Below, piece after piece: positions 1 through 8,061 of a stretch of 64,000 bases of DNA. The DNA lies in assembly GCF_033097525.1 (NCBI RefSeq), contig NZ_CP109907.1, positions 6,014,001 to 6,078,000 of the forward strand. The letters are read 5' to 3'. The translations under genes were made by a program, and so were the position numbers. Under the pieces are notes generated by a model, which made no database searches, was not told the origin of the DNA, and saw nothing but the letters and a program-made list of their open reading frames with translations. The first letter of the stretch is position 1. Each line of letters begins with the position of its first letter. This DNA is from Sphingobacterium sp. UGAL515B_05 (GTDB lineage Bacteria; Bacteroidota; Bacteroidia; Sphingobacteriales; Sphingobacteriaceae).

Positions 1-67
1 TCACACAGTCAACCGTTACCGCAGGTCTCGGATATTCATATACATATTTTTTTGCTGAGCTTGCCAT
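1..67 (-). CDS. Nudix-domain protein, N-terminal 22 codons only (probable NrtR-type NAD regulator)
   Basis: The reading frame starts with ATG at 67 and runs off the left edge. The visible residues begin MASSAKKYVYEYP and continue into RPAVTVDCV. A Y-x-R-P-A-V-T-V-D strand near the N-terminus is typical of Nudix hydrolases of the ADP-ribose pyrophosphatase/NrtR group. The start lies 3 bases after the stop of the cysteine hydrolase, so it is the fifth gene of the NAD salvage operon. NrtR proteins combine a Nudix-like domain with a winged helix and repress NAD genes in several phyla. The operon also has paired palindromes at its promoter, so a repressor role is attractive. The Nudix box and any DNA-binding domain lie outside the window, and a plain ADP-ribose pyrophosphatase remains possible. 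Confidence 0.6.
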   Translation of the reverse strand, partial: MASSAKKYVYEYPRPAVTVDCV

Positions 68-70
68 GTA

Positions 71-991
71 CTACAAATTTACTTCGGTTGACAATTTGAT
101 CTGTATCCCATATTTTTCTTTTAAAGCGTCAAACTGCAGAAGGGTTTGCTCTTCAAATCCGGCAATCGGCGACATGCAGTCGATCAACAAGGTGATACGG
201 GAGGTGATGGACCAATCATGTTCAAAATATTCCAAAATCTGCACCGCCGAAGCCAATACGCAATGGCTTGAGGCCTCTCCCGCAATATAAATGGCATCGT
301 GTGCCCGTATTGCTTCAAGCACAGCATGGTTGACAAATTTATTACCATCATACTCGGCTTTAATAATACCATACATTTCCGTATTCGGATCCTGTCCTTT
401 GTAAACCAAAACTGGTTTTACCTGACGCACAGCACTATGAAAATAGAGCATATTCGTAAATTGACTCTCAAGCTGTGCGCCAGAGGTCCCCTCCAAACAG
501 TGGTATGGCCAGATACATAATTGTTTTTTTCCCTCAGCTTCCAAATGCTGAAGATAATCCAGCGCTAAGGCTGTATGGCCATTCACAGCACGCCAGATAC
601 CGTCGCGGACATCAGCATAGCGAATGATGGTAAATGGCTCCGGATGATTTCCTTCCATATTCAGCCACCAGTCGGCATGGAAAATCTGCATCATCGAATG
701 GCAATCAAGACTGCACATCACTTGTGTCAGAGAGCCTAAATTACGGTACATCCATTGTGTTAGACGCTGAACATCTGCTTTGGAACCATTGACCGCAAGA
801 CTCCCAATAGATTCCATAAAATCGTTCTGAACATCTATTGCCAAAAGCAGCGTCCGTTTCACGTCTAAAGCTGCAGGCCGGACCTGCTCCTTTTCTGCCA
901 ATGCCAGCATTGCCGGTATATTATCCCTTTTGCCGCTGGCAATATGCTGCACATCGACAATCTGATCAAATGGTGTTATCATGCTATTCAT
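71..991 (-). CDS. Nicotinamidase-like cysteine hydrolase (isochorismatase fold)
   Basis: This 306-residue protein has the isochorismatase/PncA fold. The catalytic triad is visible: Asp53 in AIDVQNDF, Lys198 in LVYKGQDP and Cys244 in GEASSHCVLAS. The metal-site pattern D-x-H (96-98) and His105, and the WPYHC-LEGTSGA stretch near residues 161-171, match nicotinamidases. PncA would hydrolyse nicotinamide to nicotinate. The protein is about 90 residues longer than typical PncA, with extra N-terminal sequence and insertions, so its substrate may differ. It follows nadE in the operon after a 160-base gap, the only long gap there, and is followed by the Nudix gene. The ATG at 991 is used; an in-frame ATG three codons later is an alternative. 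Confidence 0.75.
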   Translation of the reverse strand: MNSMITPFDQIVDVQHIASGKRDNIPAMLALAEKEQVRPAALDVKRTLLLAIDVQNDFMESIGSLAVNGSKADVQRLTQWMYRNLGSLTQVMCSLDCHSMMQIFHADWWLNMEGNHPEPFTIIRYADVRDGIWRAVNGHTALALDYLQHLEAEGKKQLCIWPYHCLEGTSGAQLESQFTNMLYFHSAVRQVKPVLVYKGQDPNTEMYGIIKAEYDGNKFVNHAVLEAIRAHDAIYIAGEASSHCVLASAVQILEYFEHDWSITSRITLLIDCMSPIAGFEEQTLLQFDALKEKYGIQIKLSTEVNL

Positions 992-1151
992 TTTATTTAA
1001 TCAATATCTATTTCAACGCCGCATTTTTTACGCAAAACGATGAAGCCATTAAACTTTTCTTCCAGTTAAAAATCATTTTCATTAAAACATTGTTTTTGTC
1101 TCCTGTTAGCTGCTATGGAGTGCTTGCGTCGATTGCCTTAACTAGTTAAAA

Positions 1152-1934
1152 TTAACCCTTGAACGTAGGCACTGCTGCAAACTTGTGCGCAGATTGTTGT
1201 ATACGTTTACGAATAAGTTCATCTATAACCGGGTCGCCCGATGTACCTTTCAAAATAAACCCATCGATTTGCGCATAAGTCATTCCCAGTTCATCTTCAT
1301 CGGTCTGTCCTTCCCAAAGGCCGGCAGACGGACTTTTATACTGAATAGATTCGGGTACGCCCAGGTATTTTGCCAAGGTATATACTTCCTGTTTGGTCAC
1401 CATTGCCAACGGATTCAGATCGTAGGCGCCGTCGCCCCATTTCGTAAAATAACCTACTGTAGCTTCGGCCATATTCCCCGTACCAATAACAAATCTACTG
1501 CCCAGTTGCGCAAATTGATACAAATATGTCATGCGCACACGTGGGCGAATATTTGCTAGGCTCAAGGCGCGGTTAGCGGCTGTGGCTCCGGCGACAAATT
1601 GTTCTTGATGAATTGCCAAGGCATCCACAGCAGGCTGAATGTCAAACACATGAAACGGAAAATCAAACTTCTGAATAAGCTCCATCGCATGCTGATGGCT
1701 TTTACTATTATTCATATCGCTGCCATAGGGCATCATGATCAAGTGAACATCCACTTGTGCCAGACGGCATAAGCAGGCCACAACACTGCAGTCGATACCA
1801 CCGCTCATTCCTAGTACAAGTCCCTGACGGCCGGCAGATTTCACTTGCTGAGCAATCCAGGATGCCATCAATTGTGCATACTGTGCAACGTTTTCATCCT
1901 GGATGAAAAACGGTTTGTTTACGCTATTTTCCAT
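1152..1934 (-). CDS. nadE: NAD synthetase, ammonia-dependent type
   Basis: NadE adenylates nicotinate adenine dinucleotide and amidates it to NAD in the cytosol. The 260-residue length fits the short ammonia-dependent form without a glutaminase domain. The PP-loop is visible as SGGIDCS at residues 44-50, where most relatives have SGGIDSS; the Ser-to-Cys change is small but notable. The conserved block GTGNMAEATVGYFTKWGDGA, followed by NPLA, KQEVY and the SAGLWEGQTDEDELG loop, is diagnostic. Its start overlaps the end of nadV by 11 bases, which indicates translational coupling. It acts on the deamidated route, so its pairing with NadV, which feeds the amidated route, is functionally mixed. Confidence 0.93.
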   Translation of the reverse strand: MENSVNKPFFIQDENVAQYAQLMASWIAQQVKSAGRQGLVLGMSGGIDCSVVACLCRLAQVDVHLIMMPYGSDMNNSKSHQHAMELIQKFDFPFHVFDIQPAVDALAIHQEQFVAGATAANRALSLANIRPRVRMTYLYQFAQLGSRFVIGTGNMAEATVGYFTKWGDGAYDLNPLAMVTKQEVYTLAKYLGVPESIQYKSPSAGLWEGQTDEDELGMTYAQIDGFILKGTSGDPVIDELIRKRIQQSAHKFAAVPTFKG

Positions 1935-3432
1935 ATACTCGAATTGTTTCAGTTTTCAATCTATTCCTTATTTCTTCAAAACGCGTTGTGTGTGTAAATT
2001 CACCGTCCAAATAACAGGTTTGGAGTAGGTTTCTACTTTCCAGTTCAGCTATAGTTTGTGGATTCAGGTTATCTATTAAACGAAATTCATCATTTTCAAA
2101 TACCACAGCCACCATACCCTTTTGTGACTTCTTAAAGTTTCCCGTATCTGTAGCCGGACGTTTCTGAATTGCTTTAAATTCTCCATTGACAATTTCGGCA
2201 GTTCCTTTTAACGCAAAACCAAAAGTATCGCGTGTAACATATTGATAGGTATAAGAGCCTATTCCCAATATGGTATTGGTGGAAGCAAAGCCCTTATCGA
2301 GCAGACCTTGACATATTTTATCGGCTCTATCCACTGTAATGGAATCACCATAAACCACTCCGATATGTGGATCCAGCTCCTTAAATCCCTTGCTGTTGGT
2401 CGTACCGCCAAAAAGTTCAAATAAACGTTCGACAATACCTTTCTGAACAGTACTGCGATCAGATGCCACATCACCACAGATAATTTTTACAGGATCGCCA
2501 CTATCGGGGCGAATAACAACTTTTCCTTCCCTAGCCATAATAACATCTTTCAGTTTCGGCAATACATTGTCAACTACATTCCAGAGGTCATACGTATCCG
2601 ATACGATGGAAATATTTCCACTTGGGTATACCTTGGTAATCAGATGCCGAAATGCTTCCAATTCATCCTCACCGTAGGAACACATCACACTGTGCTCCGT
2701 AGACGGAGTGTACATCATCACATCACTTTCTGCATGATAGTAGGATTTCAGATACTCCCTAACGGAAAGCGTAGCTGAGACACCGAAGCTCAACAGATGC
2801 CCCCCAGCTGTACGATAAGCCGTTTCAGGAGAGCCCATGCCACGCATGGAAAAATCACCAGCTTGGGTAAAGACTTTATTGACGTCGCCCGTTTTCTCGG
2901 CAAAACCCGTCAATAATCTTTTATAGCGATCTGCAATTGTCGCTGCTGTCATCGGTGACCAGATATAGGCCGATAATTGTGTCTCCAGATAACCCGGAAG
3001 CCAGAAAAAATTGGGATGTGTATTTTCAATGGTAAACATTGGCACGCCAATAGGCACCAGGCTGCCTTCCGGCAAAGCATTTACTTTGATTGGAAGGTAC
3101 CCCAGTCGATGTAGGTCGCGAATATGTTTCGATTCATGCATCGAGGCGAACTTTGCGTTTGTATTTTCAAAAACAGCTGCTATTGCCTCTTCGTAAGCCG
3201 CCACGACCTCTTCTTCCGGTTGAGCAAAAAAGTTTGCATCAAATGAATTCGTGATTTCGGCCAAGGCCCCCTGTAATCCAAAAAACACAACATGACTAAT
3301 GCCTTCTATGCGTGACATGCGTGGCGTCCAAGTCTCATAAACCCATTGCGTATGTGCAGGGTATTGATCCTTATGGCACAATTTATAACCATCTGTCCAA
3401 AGTATTGGATTCATGCTCATTGATTTAAACAT
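1924..3432 (-). CDS. nadV: Nicotinamide phosphoribosyltransferase
   Basis: NadV/NAMPT converts nicotinamide and PRPP to nicotinamide mononucleotide. The 502 residues match the roughly 490-residue NAMPT length. Recognisable sites include the N-terminal TDGYKLCHKDQYP, Asp193 in AGDFSMRG (equivalent to the Asp that selects nicotinamide over nicotinate), His247 in PSTEHSVM (the phosphorylated histidine in characterised enzymes), RPDSGDP at 308-314 for the phosphoribosyl pocket, and VYGDSI. The gene overlaps the prs-like gene upstream by 8 bases and nadE downstream by 11. The partner genes supply PRPP and finish NAD synthesis, so the pathway role is well supported. Translation could also begin at in-frame ATGs at codons 5 or 7. 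Confidence 0.95.
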   Translation of the reverse strand: MFKSMSMNPILWTDGYKLCHKDQYPAHTQWVYETWTPRMSRIEGISHVVFFGLQGALAEITNSFDANFFAQPEEEVVAAYEEAIAAVFENTNAKFASMHESKHIRDLHRLGYLPIKVNALPEGSLVPIGVPMFTIENTHPNFFWLPGYLETQLSAYIWSPMTAATIADRYKRLLTGFAEKTGDVNKVFTQAGDFSMRGMGSPETAYRTAGGHLLSFGVSATLSVREYLKSYYHAESDVMMYTPSTEHSVMCSYGEDELEAFRHLITKVYPSGNISIVSDTYDLWNVVDNVLPKLKDVIMAREGKVVIRPDSGDPVKIICGDVASDRSTVQKGIVERLFELFGGTTNSKGFKELDPHIGVVYGDSITVDRADKICQGLLDKGFASTNTILGIGSYTYQYVTRDTFGFALKGTAEIVNGEFKAIQKRPATDTGNFKKSQKGMVAVVFENDEFRLIDNLNPQTIAELESRNLLQTCYLDGEFTHTTRFEEIRNRLKTETIRVYGK

Positions 3433-4237
3433 AACTTTCAGTCGTTAAGTTGATATAATTTATTTTGGGGTGCTCGGTATCCATCATGGAATTGGTGGTA
3501 AAGACATTGGTTATGGGTGAATCATCATCCAGCAGATTCCCTTTAAAAATTCGGGGTTCGCAATGTGTGACCAAAAGATAGACTGCACTGGCTCCCATTT
3601 CTTTCAATATTTTCCCGGCCCAAAGAAATGTTCCCCCTGCCGAACACAGATCATCGACAATAATACATTTTGCGCCGAGCGGAATATCTCCGGCTTTAAG
3701 TTCCATCCCTTCGATCCGGCCTGTTTGTGGATTCCGCTTTTTCTCAAAAACACAGCTATTTTCATAGCCGCTGTTGATGTAACGTGCCGCAGCTCCTTTA
3801 TCCGGGAAAACAATCCGATCTGATTCCGAAAAATCAAGTTTTTCCATTAATTGTGGCAACCAGTCCAATGCCGGATAAACCCCAACACTGTTCGCCAGCA
3901 GCTCCAGCGTCACATTGGAATGCGGTTCGACAACAGATACTGCATCAAATTGCAAACTATTGATAAACTCCGACACATATTTCAATGTGAATAAATCACC
4001 TTCAATTTTGCGATCCATACGGCTATAAGGCATATAACGGATCAGTAACCGACAAGTTTCAGCTTCGGTTTCATCCAATCGCTTTTTGACAAAAAGCAAG
4101 CGGATTAAATCCCCGTCCTCCTGATAAGTAAATTCAATGAGATTGTTCTTTAAGATCAACTGATCAAAATCTTTCACTTTTGTCTCCCCATTTGGAAATT
4201 GCTCTGTGACTATCTGATGCTTATTTAATACAATCAT
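3425..4237 (-). CDS. Ribose-phosphate pyrophosphokinase-like protein
   Basis: The protein resembles PRPP synthetase, which makes PRPP from ribose-5-phosphate and ATP. At 270 residues it is shorter than the usual 310-320. Visible motifs are YMPYSRMDRK (equivalent to the canonical PYARQDR), EPHSNVTLELL in place of the DLHA region, and the PRPP loop IIVDDLCSAGGT. It is first in the NAD operon and would supply the co-substrate of NadV directly. The divergence from housekeeping Prs suggests a dedicated salvage paralog of the kind paired with nadV in other bacteria and phages. The start at 4237 lies about 35 bases inside the predicted transcription start. Confidence 0.85.
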   Translation of the reverse strand: MIVLNKHQIVTEQFPNGETKVKDFDQLILKNNLIEFTYQEDGDLIRLLFVKKRLDETEAETCRLLIRYMPYSRMDRKIEGDLFTLKYVSEFINSLQFDAVSVVEPHSNVTLELLANSVGVYPALDWLPQLMEKLDFSESDRIVFPDKGAAARYINSGYENSCVFEKKRNPQTGRIEGMELKAGDIPLGAKCIIVDDLCSAGGTFLWAGKILKEMGASAVYLLVTHCEPRIFKGNLLDDDSPITNVFTTNSMMDTEHPKINYINLTTESYV

Positions 4238-4261
4238 AGTTTTTAATTTTGATTTTCACTA

Positions 4262-4280
4262 TTGAGTACTTTTTACTCAA
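4262..4280. promoter_or_regulatory. Operator 1 of the NAD salvage operon (inverted repeat)
   Basis: A perfect 7-5-7 inverted repeat, TTGAGTA-CTTTT-TACTCAA, lies 24 bases upstream of the first start codon. It abuts the -7 element on its downstream side, so bound protein would cover the transcription start. A second copy lies 55 bases away. The regulator is inferred to be the Nudix/NrtR-like protein encoded at the end of the operon. Confidence 0.75.
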
Positions 4281-4312
4281 CAAATATGAAGATTAAATTT
4301 AAGCTTGCAAAA
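4281..4312 (-). promoter_or_regulatory. Promoter of the NAD salvage operon
   Basis: Read on the minus strand, TTTTG (4308-4312), a 19-base spacer and CATATTTG (4281-4288) match the Bacteroidota -33 TTTG / -7 TAnnTTTG consensus, with one mismatch in the -7 box. The promoter fits exactly between the two palindromic operators. Confidence 0.65.
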
Positions 4313-4316
4313 TATG

Positions 4317-4335
4317 TTGAGTACTTTTTACTCAT
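4317..4335. promoter_or_regulatory. Operator 2 of the NAD salvage operon
   Basis: TTGAGTA-CTTTT-TACTCAT is identical to operator 1 over 18 bases, with only the last base changed. It lies just upstream of the -33 element. The centre-to-centre spacing of 55 bases is near five helical turns, so two dimers could sit on roughly the same DNA face around the promoter. Confidence 0.7.
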
Positions 4336-4921
4336 AAAATCAAACAACAACACATATAACACTGTATATCAGTAAAATAATTTAAATAAAACAACGTAGC
4401 AAAAAATTCATCCCCCATTTCTAAATAGTGAACATGAAACTGATTTCCTGATTAGCATATAGCTAATCAGGATAAGTATTAAATCGAAACATACGGATAC
4501 CAACTCATATCTAATAACAATTTTTAATCACTATTTAGACAGTCATTAGTCATTGATTATACAGTATATACTGAGCCATCACTGAACAAGCAATGAACAA
4601 ACAATGTTAAAAGGTAAAATTTGATGCCGCTCTGATCCCTTTTTTTGCTACTACGGCTTTCCGCTCTTCGTTTGATAACGGGTCAAAAGAAAAACACGTA
4701 CTACAAGACAGAAAAATGCGATGCAAATGTTGACTACACAGGCCTATAGGAAATGTTCAGATGATAAAAAACCGCTGAGAGACAGTTTCAATAAAAATTA
4801 GCTGATTATAGGGATTGAAATTTTGCGATAAAACATGATCTTTGTCTATACCAAAGTCACAAAATTCTTTGTCAGCCCACAAATGTGCTAGCAAAGAATT
4901 TGAATTACTTAAGCATAAAGC
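4336..4921. other. Non-coding stretch between the NAD operon and the 4.9-kb genes
   Basis: No convincing gene is present. It holds a strong palindrome (4446-4472, listed separately), a 12-base palindrome CAGTATATACTG (4562-4573), and on the minus strand a frame open for about 50 codons (roughly 4610-4760) without an ATG. That frame contains FDPLSNEERKAVVAKKG and ends in a stop near 4610; it could be a gene remnant or part of a dispersed repeat. Plus-strand promoter signals for the following gene were not clear. Confidence 0.4.
4446..4472. repeat. Perfect inverted repeat, 11-base arms
   Basis: TCCTGATTAGC and GCTAATCAGGA flank the loop ATATA. No T-run follows on either strand, so a simple intrinsic terminator is unlikely. 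It could be an operator or a processed hairpin; the function is unknown. Confidence 0.6.
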
Positions 4922-5413
4922 ATGGAATTAGCCAATCTTATCAAACAGGATATTGAGTCAATCTTACAAATTGAATCTCAAGACATCAAACAATTGGTCG
5001 AGGACTATCGCGAAGACTTAATGGATGCGGATACCTATGACGCCATTGATGCGTACAATATGCTCTATTCGAATATTTACGAAATGTCCGAGGAAGAATA
5101 CCTGGATGCTTTTCGTACGCTGGGAGAAGCCTATCCAAACTTTGGCAAGGCCGATGAAAATGACGTCAAAAAATCCATCGCTGAATTGGAACGATTAAAA
5201 AATGCTTTTAATGAACTACAACTCCATACAACAGAAGGCAAACAGCTTCTAGCATTGCAATTAGCGGTTTTGGAACTGGACATTCAGGTCTATCAAAAAC
5301 AAATCTTGTCGCCGACTACACTTGAGATACAAGCTGAGATCAACTTACTGGAAACCGAATCGTTTGGATTAACCAATCAGATCAATCAGTTTTTAGAACA
5401 ATACCACGATTAG
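4922..5413 (+). CDS. Hypothetical acidic cytosolic protein
   Basis: This 163-residue protein is rich in Glu, Asp, Leu and Gln and is predicted to be almost entirely helical, with a coiled-coil-like second half (residues 80-160, alternating Leu/Glu and Gln). There is no signal peptide or membrane segment. The middle contains YDAIDAYNMLYSNIYEMSEEEY. I do not recognise the family. It is separated by two bases from the following secreted protein and so probably shares its transcript. The ATG at 4922 is the first in frame. No catalytic motif is visible; a binding or structural role is only a guess. Confidence 0.65.
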   Translation: MELANLIKQDIESILQIESQDIKQLVEDYREDLMDADTYDAIDAYNMLYSNIYEMSEEEYLDAFRTLGEAYPNFGKADENDVKKSIAELERLKNAFNELQLHTTEGKQLLALQLAVLELDIQVYQKQILSPTTLEIQAEINLLETESFGLTNQINQFLEQYHD

Positions 5414-5415
5414 TC

Positions 5416-6372
5416 ATGCGATCATTTTATCCAATGAATCGCTTAGGGTTAAAAAGAGGTCTTTGCCTTCTTTACTTACTAGCCGGCCTTGCAACATCGT
5501 TGTTTGCAGATCAAAACAAGATCGTTTTTCAGTCACAGCAGCAGCCAGGAAACAGTCTACCCTTTTACATTACGGACCAAGGGACGCTTTGTTATAATTT
5601 GCCTGTGGACACCATGGGCGTATACGCTATACAGATCAATCTCAACAGACTTTTCCCGACCGCAACTGCGGAGCATCTTCGTTCAAAATATTATAAACTA
5701 TCAGACAGCACAATAACAATAATCAACTATGCCGAACCGGCTATCTCCATCAACTATAGGGTTACTGAAAACAACTTTGTAATACCAAAATCCTCCAATT
5801 GGCTCGCGGACTATCAACCTGAATTTCAATTCATCGCTTTGGACAGCCTCAGACACATGGAGAACTTATTCGACACGAACGATTTGAACGGCCTAATGCA
5901 GCTGGAAGCAACCAAGCTCCCTTTTGAAAATATACTTTTATTTTTTAGTCAGCTGCATGGATTTTCTACAGTGGAGGAGTTTAGCAGCAATGCCATTCAT
6001 CGGATTTTAGAAAAGGATCAGTATGCTATTGCCAAACAATTTCATCACTTATTTCTGACCAGAAACAGACAAGTCGATGATTTCGAAGTACTGAAGGCGG
6101 CGATAGAAAAAAACGACATGGATTTTATCCGTAAAAGCTCTTTAAATAGTCTGAACCGTCTGGGTATAGATGAAGTTAAAGCCGATTATAGCTTCACACA
6201 ATGTACACTACTAGGAAAAGCGATCTTAATGAAAAACAACATAGCCATAGCGTATCTTTTGCAGAAAGGTGCCGCTAAAGAGAAAGTATATCAGTATGGA
6301 TCCGACGTATTATCTGCTTTTCAACTCGCCGAAAGGACCAAGTCGAAGAAAATCATTAAACTATTTCAGTAA
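5416..6372 (+). CDS. Hypothetical secreted protein with ankyrin-like C-terminus
   Basis: The 318-residue protein begins with a basic stretch and a hydrophobic signal peptide ending around Leu-Phe-Ala-Asp (residue 31), so it is exported. The middle is a mixed-strand region of unknown fold. The last 60 residues contain a pattern like an ankyrin repeat (LLGKAILMKNNIAIAYLLQKGA, then AFQLAERTKSKKIIKLF), which usually mediates protein contacts. It sits two bases after the preceding gene and 16 bases before a secreted cysteine hydrolase, so the three probably act together. I do not recognise the family, and no enzymatic motif is seen. Confidence 0.65.
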   Translation: MRSFYPMNRLGLKRGLCLLYLLAGLATSLFADQNKIVFQSQQQPGNSLPFYITDQGTLCYNLPVDTMGVYAIQINLNRLFPTATAEHLRSKYYKLSDSTITIINYAEPAISINYRVTENNFVIPKSSNWLADYQPEFQFIALDSLRHMENLFDTNDLNGLMQLEATKLPFENILLFFSQLHGFSTVEEFSSNAIHRILEKDQYAIAKQFHHLFLTRNRQVDDFEVLKAAIEKNDMDFIRKSSLNSLNRLGIDEVKADYSFTQCTLLGKAILMKNNIAIAYLLQKGAAKEKVYQYGSDVLSAFQLAERTKSKKIIKLFQ

Positions 6373-6388
6373 ATTCAGAAATAAAACA

Positions 6389-7066
6389 ATGAAAAAGACA
6401 CTTATTTACCTGATATCCCTTGTTCGTTATCTTGTGATCACCGCAGCGCTAACACTGCCAGTTCATGCGCAAAAAAAGCCAATGGGTCCTAAGCAATCGA
6501 AGGCTAATTCAAAACTACCCCAATTCAACGATGGCGATATGATCTTTCAGTCTTCTATTTCACCGCAATGCAAGGCCATCCAATTAGCAACGCGTTCTCT
6601 GTATTCCCATTGTGGGATTATTTTTTACGAGCAAGGCAAACCCTACGTACTGGAAGCCGTACAGCCCGTAACTGTTACGAAGTTAGAACACTGGATTCAG
6701 CGTGGCGAAAAGCAGCATTACGCGGTCAAGCGCCTCAAAAACGCAGATCAGCTACTGACCAATTCGAAACTGGCCAAAATGAAAGCAATCGGCAAAGATT
6801 TTATCGGCAAAAATTACGACGCGACATTCGAATGGTCAGACGATAAGATCTATTGCTCGGAATTGATCTGGAAAATATACCAGCGTGGAGCAGGCATCGA
6901 AGTTGGGAAACTTGAGAAACTGAAAGATTTTGATTTAAGCAGCCCCGAAGTGAAAGCTAAGCTGAAAGAGCGTTATGGTAACAGCGTTCCGCTGAATGAA
7001 ACGGTCATATCACCCGCCTCAATTTTTAATAGTCCATTGTTGATTACGGTGACGAGTAATTATTAA
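6389..7066 (+). CDS. Secreted YiiX-type NlpC/P60 superfamily hydrolase
   Basis: The ATG at 6389 gives a 225-residue protein with a clear signal peptide (MKKTLIYLISLVRYL through PVHAQ); the longer frame from 6269 would bury it and overlap the previous gene. The mature part has the permuted papain-like pattern of YiiX/YebB proteins: FNDGDMIFQSS, the SHCGIIF block with the nucleophile-adjacent His-Cys region, YVLEAV, and the late YCSELIWKIY containing a conserved Cys-Ser-Glu. Such proteins cleave or bind amide or ester bonds in cell-wall or lipid substrates, but the substrate here is unknown. The gene ends 14 bases before a convergent oxidoreductase gene. Confidence 0.8.
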   Translation: MKKTLIYLISLVRYLVITAALTLPVHAQKKPMGPKQSKANSKLPQFNDGDMIFQSSISPQCKAIQLATRSLYSHCGIIFYEQGKPYVLEAVQPVTVTKLEHWIQRGEKQHYAVKRLKNADQLLTNSKLAKMKAIGKDFIGKNYDATFEWSDDKIYCSELIWKIYQRGAGIEVGKLEKLKDFDLSSPEVKAKLKERYGNSVPLNETVISPASIFNSPLLITVTSNY

Positions 7067-7080
7067 GCAGGCTCGCCCCC

Positions 7081-8061
7081 CTATTTTTGAAGTTGAACAA
7101 CATTTCCGCCATTTAATTTACTTTCTTCGGCTGCATCTATAAATGCGCATATTGCCAGGGTTTCCTTTTCGTCAACCGGACTTACACCTGTTTCGAAAAA
7201 CGGAAGGATCTTATCCAACAATGGGCCGTATCCCATAAATTGTCCCAAATGGACAATCTGATCTTTCAAAAAAACCGTTCCGCCAAAATCATCCTTTCCC
7301 TCGCGAATGCCCCGAAGTGAGGCAATTCTTCCATCCGCCCACTCCCCAACATAAAACGAGGTACCTTGTTCCTGAATCGTTTTTACCGAGCGGCATCCCG
7401 GTCCCATCAATGCAAATAACATTTCGACCCCATGGATTCCATACCAATACAGATCCTTATGCGAAGGCTCCGTTACTGCCGGACAATAGACATCTGCGCC
7501 TATTACCTTAGTCCTATCCAACTCCTGAAGTCCGGTAATATAACGCAAGGAGCTTGATGAAAAAACAGGGCAACCGTAGTTTTTTGCCGCCTGAAAAATT
7601 TGGAAAGCGTCCCTATAGGAATTCGCTATTGGTTTATCGATAAATAAAGGTTTTTTAGCTTTGATTACTTGAAGTGCCTGCTCCAGATGAAGATTTCCAT
7701 CATTTGTCTCCAAAAACACATAGTCTACTTTTTTCAATAGCTCGGCAATACTTGATACAATCGAAACACCGAGCTGTTGCACTTCAGCTGTAATTTTCGG
7801 AATACGCTCAATACTTAAGGGAATTGTTTTGCTTCCGTAGGGATAAGCCGCAACAACCCTGTATTTTCCGTAGGGATGGTTGCTAGCAGCCGTATTAATC
7901 GCTCTTGTAAAAGCAACAGCGTGTGTAATGTCTAGCCCAATGATCCCTATCTTTTTTACGTTATCATGCCCAGAGAACACCTTATTATTCGCATTAACGG
8001 CATAGGATAATCCAAATGCAAAGGAGGACATCAAGAATTTTTTTCTATTCATTTGATTCAT
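7081..8061 (-). CDS. Gfo/Idh/MocA-family oxidoreductase-like protein
   Basis: The protein (326 residues) has a short N-terminal leader (MNRKKFLMSSFAFGLSYAV) resembling a twin-arginine or Sec signal without a twin Arg. It then has a Rossmann start KKIGIIGLDITHAVAF and the family hallmark of a dinucleotide-binding sugar oxidoreductase: LETNDGNLHLEQAL, then KKPLFIDKP. The Lys-Pro of the final motif is the usual nicotinamide-side lysine. The glycine-rich loop is poorer than GxGxxG, so cofactor use is uncertain. It is the last gene of the seven-gene operon, and its start overlaps the M20 amidohydrolase end by 17 bases. It may act on a sugar or sugar-acid intermediate outside the cytoplasm. Confidence 0.8.
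   Translation of the reverse strand: MNQMNRKKFLMSSFAFGLSYAVNANNKVFSGHDNVKKIGIIGLDITHAVAFTRAINTAASNHPYGKYRVVAAYPYGSKTIPLSIERIPKITAEVQQLGVSIVSSIAELLKKVDYVFLETNDGNLHLEQALQVIKAKKPLFIDKPIANSYRDAFQIFQAAKNYGCPVFSSSSLRYITGLQELDRTKVIGADVYCPAVTEPSHKDLYWYGIHGVEMLFALMGPGCRSVKTIQEQGTSFYVGEWADGRIASLRGIREGKDDFGGTVFLKDQIVHLGQFMGYGPLLDKILPFFETGVSPVDEKETLAICAFIDAAEESKLNGGNVVQLQK

Noticed and set aside
992..1151. A 24-codon ORF in the gap between nadE and the cysteine hydrolase gene
   Set aside because: No family match, poor start context and no conservation evidence; it may be chance.
1199..1204. GTATAC core inside nadE resembling the GntR site
   Set aside because: Only the core matches, it lies within a gene far from the island, and such hexamers are expected by chance.
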